Below are positions 58,744 to 64,000 of a DNA stretch of 64,000 bases, one piece after another; the stretch's first letter is position 1, and every line of letters starts with the position of its first letter. The stretch is from NCBI RefSeq assembly GCF_000203795.2, contig NW_006281109.1, positions 134,001 to 198,000 of the forward strand, in the 5' to 3' direction. Origin of the DNA: Batrachochytrium dendrobatidis JAM81 (lineage: Eukaryota > Chytridiomycota > Chytridiomycetes > Rhizophydiales). Below the pieces are notes generated by a model, which did no database searches, had not been told where the DNA came from, and saw nothing but the letters and a program-made list of their open reading frames with translations. The translations under genes and the position numbers were made by a program.

Positions 58744-59796
58744 ATGGTTCGCTTCCTCAAGCCCGGAAAGGTAACCATTTCTGTTGTCTCTATCAGTAGT
58801 ATTGGATTTGTAGGATATAATCCTATTGCTTTCAATAGGCAGATCATGAACTTTTGATCTCATCCAGGCAGACTTGAGTTGCAAGCACAGTTGGACATGC
58901 AATACATCGCAACTACAAAACTATCCATCCACTACGGATTGATATGGATAGACCATGCATGCATGCGTATGAATTCATCTGCTTATGCACTTTATGTTAT
59001 ACCTTGTTGTGGATGGATGCATATTTCGCTTGAGCCGACCAATCCAACCTGCAACCAAGTAGTCATTCAGGATGATTTTTCGCTGCATGTCCACATCACA
59101 TGGAACTGCTACTTTGATACTTGTTTATCAATTCTTATGCGTATAGATCACTGCATATAGAAATACAGCATTGGATGTTTACCAATACTACTCGATGGAC
59201 TGTCAATCTTGAATATATACTTCAATGGATACTAATCCGTTTTGTCATGATTAGGTTGTTCTCGTGCTCCAGGGCCGCTACGCTGGTAAGAAGGCCGTCA
59301 TTGTCAAGAACTTTGATGAAGGTACCAAGGAACGTCCCTACCCTCATGCCATTATTACTGGCGTTGAACGTTACCCTCTCAGGATCACAAGCAGCATGAG
59401 CCAGAAGAAGGTTGCCAGGAGATCCAAGATTAAGCCATTCATCAAGGTTATCAACTTCAACCACATGATGCCCACTCGGTAAGTGTAGATTTGATAAGCC
59501 TACTGATTGTGGTGTTGACAAATACTTATTTATTGCATGTGTAGTTACAATCTTGACATTGACCTCAAGACCATTGTCACTGGCGAGTCTGTCAAGGAGC
59601 CATCTCAACGTGCTGGAGCTCGCAAGGCTCTTAAAAAGGTTTTTGAGGAGAGGTACAATGCTGGAAAGAACAAGTGGTTTTTCCAAAAGCTTCGTAAGTT
59701 GATATGCAATCTTGTAGTGTTGATTCTAGTTCTAACAGTTGAATCTGGAATGATTTGGTTTCAATCATTTTAAATTATATGATGATAGGTTTCTAA
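58744..59796 (+). CDS. RPL27: 60S ribosomal protein eL27 (RPL27)
   Basis: Four exons, 58744-58770, 59255-59478, 59545-59693 and 59789-59796, give 135 residues. Exon 1 (27 nt) encodes MVRFLKPGK. After a 484-bp intron the frame continues [19 protein letters not shown]. Family marks are [41 protein letters not shown], and the C-terminal [19 protein letters not shown], the final Arg being completed in an 8-nt last exon (GT TTC TAA). It is a large-subunit surface protein. It diverges from RPL23. The first intron is by far the longest of the pair and resembles the long regulatory first introns of ribosomal protein genes. Confidence 0.95.
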
Positions 59797-59892
59797 GCGG
59801 ATTGTCCAATACACAACCTTATTCTGAATTTCCTTTTTAAAAGTATTGAGTGAGAGGGATCGATAGACTTGACTTTTGGGGTGGAAATGAGT

Positions 59893-61552
59893 TTATTGTT
59901 TCTGTTCAAATGCATTCCAGATGCGATCAGTAAAGATGCCTAAAGGCCGAGAATGAGCCCACTCCTCTCTAAGAGAAGCAATAATAGTAGCACGATCAAC
60001 AGTAGAGTTGGAAAGAGCAGTTTCAGCATTGGCAACAACCATTGCATCCGTCAAGTCCATATGCAATTGGTCCAGAACTAGACTCTGAATAAGATCGGTA
60101 CATTTAGTAACATCAATTGGTAGTGGAGAGTCAGGAGATTGAGTTTGTCTCTCCAATCGCATTCCCAGTGCAGCGACATTAGGAAGCACCAGTGCACACA
60201 CCACTTGCTTTCCTAATGCTGCGAGAGCAGCAAGAGCACCATACACTGTTGCCAAAGGCTTCAGTGGATCCAGCATTGCTCTTAGCAATGTCTTGGTGAC
60301 TCTTGGTTGGAGTGTTGGATATGCTCCACCAAACTGCACACAGATATGAGCAGCAAGTTTGGCCGAGTATAATCTCAACGCCCAATGATCTTCATCCCCC
60401 GCTGTCTCCCCGCTACTGTTTCTAGTCATTCTCTTTGCAACAATACACGTTAGAATCGATGGAATCAGCTGGTGTAGATAAGGCTCTGGATCTAAATCTA
60501 CATTGGATAGAATCCCTCGAGTAAACCGCATAATCGTCCAGAGGAGTTCCAGATCTTTGAGTGATCTTGTCACTGTATCTGAAATAAACTGTACAAAGTA
60601 GGGCATAATACCCTGCACGCCTGGATCTTTAGATATACTCTCAATTGCCAATGAGCGAATCTCGAGATCCTCGCTGGTCAGCATCTCGGTGATTTTCTCA
60701 TAGTACATTTGAAGTTCTTTTGTAAGAACTTCTTTTACCAAGAGTGGGTGCTGAGTTGTGTCGCTAGTGGAAGTCAAGGATTTCTCTCCTCTACGAATAG
60801 TAGATGTTGTTGCTTGAAGCGTTTCTGTTGTGGTTTGTCCATCTAGTATGACAAGTGGTTAGTATCAAACAATCGCATTATGCTGGGTGAAATTGGAGTT
60901 TGAACAATCGTATATACCAGATGGGGTTGGATTTTGAACAATCCTGGGCTGAGCACCATCAACAGCCAGCCAGTGTGCTAATAGAATTCAGATTCAACTA
61001 TAAGTTAATATTCATGTTACATCAGCAACCTGAATCGACATCAATCACATCATTACCTGTATAGGTAGCTTCCAAAGGAACAGGAGGAAGAGGTCTATTG
61101 ATTAAATCGTCTAAATCGTATTCTTGATCCTCAAGGTAGTACAGTACCTGAGAGCCCATTGAAGTCATTTTGAAGTTGGATGGAGCTCCATTGATGTATC
61201 CATATAATGGCTAATGGCGAGTCAGCAAGAGTTGTATAGATCCAAGATTTAAAACTGAAAATAAGCCTACCTCAACATTACGAACAGACAATGCAGAGTT
61301 GATATCAGCAGATGTGAGTTTCTGTCGTCTTGAATGTCGCATAAACTTGACGGCTTCCTGTATCATTACATTATACGATGGTAAGTGCTGGATCAGATGA
61401 ATAACAAAAGCCTAGAATCAGTAATGTACATGAATGATTTCTCGCATGCGATACTCAGTATCCTGCAAGAGAACAGTTGCAACTTCGTCTTGCATCGATA
61501 CGCCCACAGACTCTGCAATGGCCAAAATGGTCTCCTTTGGAAAAACACTCAT
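59893..61552 (-). CDS. TAF6: Transcription initiation factor TFIID subunit 6 (TAF6)
   Basis: Five reverse-strand exons, 61552-61430, 61357-61271, 61210-61057, 60977-60918 and 60842-59893, give about 457 residues. The N-terminal histone fold (residues 1-70) reads MSVFPKETILAIAESVGVSM, REIIHEAVKFMRHSRRQKLT, then ADINSALSVRNVEPLYGY. A linker holds HWLAVDGAQPRIVQNP. The HEAT-repeat TAF6C domain (about 165-400) contains LQMYYEKITEML, DPGVQGIMPYFVQFI, DPEPYLHQLIPSILTCIVAKR and YGALAALAALGKQ. TAF6 pairs with TAF9 through the histone fold in TFIID (and SAGA in fungi). It diverges from the Rab2-like gene, and the shared upstream region is mostly transposon copy F. Confidence 0.95.
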
Positions 61553-61625
61553 GATGTGCTGTAAGCAGTGCAAGTGCCAAATGCAACAACTTGTTTATTC
61601 CATGTACCTGAGGGTGATGAATTTA

Positions 61626-61920
61626 TAACTACATGTTGCAGCGACTGCTCTAGAATAAACAATGGTCAAGTATTTGTTGGGATTTTCCATTATAAAATGA
61701 TTCGACATTCTCGGCTCTTTAAAACAATGTCTATGATGCATATATAAGCTGCAGCGTTTTTATAAAAGAGTTCAAGATTGAACAAGTGTGTGATGGATTG
61801 GAACTGATGCGAGCACTCATTGTTGACACTATTTCCTAATAAATTTAGCAAGTTATCATTTCATGAGATTGACTGTTTATCAAACACCCTTATTTGTTCC
61901 ACTTTACGTGAATACGGCCA
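61626..61920 (+). mobile_element. MITE-like element, shortened copy F, in a divergent promoter
   Basis: The right end is intact: CACTTTACGTGAATACGGCC followed by TA at 61921-61922. Near the left, TGCAGCGACTGCTCT and GAATAAACAATGGTCAAGTATTT (61638-61675) match copy E, but the outermost left repeat is degraded and the interior is about 190 bp shorter than in copies C and E. It occupies most of the 408 bp between the TAF6 and Rab2-like start codons. Confidence 0.6.
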
Positions 61921-61960
61921 TAGTTCATTACTAAACTAAACCATCAAACTCTAATATCGG

Positions 61961-63277
<1,317 letters not shown>

Positions 63278-64000
63278 TAGCTGCTACTCTTGCAGTATCT
63301 TTTTGCATCCATCACTTTTACCGTGATTTCTTTTTGCCTTTGTCTGGACATCACATAATGCCTATATAAAAAATTCGATTACAAACCAATGTTTCTGTGA
63401 TTGTAAACAGCCAATTTATCTTGTAGTGCTTTGTTAGTCGGCCGTGTATTTGACTCGACTGCATGTATAGTTGACGTAAATATCATTGAATACTTCAAGT
63501 TTAAATGAATGGACAATATACAGGTTAAATTCGGTTGGGTTTGAAGAATCTTGAGCCTTGAAACAGGTTACAATGGTTGAACACGATTTCAATATGCTTG
63601 AATATACTATCATTAAATCTCATTATATTGACAAGACTGGGAGCTGTTTGTCTCTGAAATGGTTTTTGGCATAATCTAGAACTGGCATTATATGCTCATT
63701 ATACACAATCTCCTGGACTCGAGCTGCTTCCATGCATTTTGCTTTTCAAACTATTACTCGATAGCCATCAATTATTTCAGTGTATTTTCACTACTGCTAT
63801 CGTGATGGAATCACTCATTGCTGTATGGAGTGAATGTTGGATGATATGGAATCTGCTGCTAAACAGATACAGCACTACACACTAATATAAACTGTACTAG
63901 TCGGAGTTTAGTCTTGGTAAAAATAGTGTCTTCCAAACAGTCCAGCACAAGTAACATTAAGCTACACTAACATCACTCCGCTACAAGATCATATATTACG
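63278..64000. other. Intergenic region at the window end
   Basis: No supported gene on either strand and no intact terminal repeat of the transposon family. The words GGACAATATACAGGTTAAATTC and GGTTGGGTTTGAAGAATCTTGAG near 63511-63555 weakly resemble sequence near 42185-42225, possibly another dispersed repeat. It contains the 3' region of the Rab2-like gene. Confidence 0.4.

Overview
This window is nuclear DNA of a small-genome, intron-rich eukaryote, most likely a zoosporic (chytrid-type) fungus. Three lines of evidence support this. Gene density is fungal, with many short introns (roughly 60-110 bp, GT or GC donors). The gene set is opisthokont/fungal: striatin, Rad30-type polymerase eta, Ypt1, a Ubp3/USP10-like protease and TAF6. 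There is also a complete inner-arm axonemal dynein heavy chain, which only flagellated lineages keep. The order (e.g. Rhizophydiales) is a guess. Reading frames use the standard code. No tRNA, rRNA, CRISPR array or prokaryote-style operon was seen.

Layout. 0-24.8 kb: a transposon copy, a two-CUE-domain protein, a 14.4 kb dynein heavy chain gene, two large unrecognised Ser/Thr-rich genes that diverge from a 182-bp spacer (one carries IQ-like motifs), and the Rab1/Ypt1 GTPase. 25.2-33.9 kb: four reverse-strand genes in a row, namely striatin, S-formylglutathione hydrolase, the U5 snRNP GYF protein (CD2BP2/Lin1) and hydroxymethylbilane synthase. 33.9-36.6 kb: a gene-free stretch upstream of an intronless cyclin. 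39.5-42.1 kb: an unrecognised reverse-strand gene. 42.1-46.3 kb: a gene-poor tract with two well-preserved copies of a short inverted-repeat transposon. 46.3-64 kb: a VWA protein, DNA polymerase eta, a 76-residue membrane protein, a USP10-like deubiquitinase, gamma-tubulin complex component 4, a divergent pair of ribosomal protein genes (uL14/RPL23 and eL27/RPL27), TAF6, and a Rab2-like GTPase.

The genes are mostly independent housekeeping units. Two themes stand out. One is the flagellar/microtubule machinery (dynein, GCP4, possibly the IQ protein). The other is membrane traffic (Ypt1, Rab2-like).

The most interesting signals not explained by the genes are: (1) a dispersed family of about 485-bp elements with terminal inverted repeats and flanking TA, resembling a Tc1/mariner-type MITE; one copy fills the TAF6/Rab2 divergent promoter, one lies just upstream of the CUE gene, and one lies in an intron; (2) GC-AG introns, two of them in the Rab2-like gene; (3) microexons of 8 and 15 nt that build the Rab2-like P-loop, and one of 20 nt in hydroxymethylbilane synthase. 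Exon boundaries were worked out by hand from splice signals, frame continuity and family conservation; no transcript data were available.
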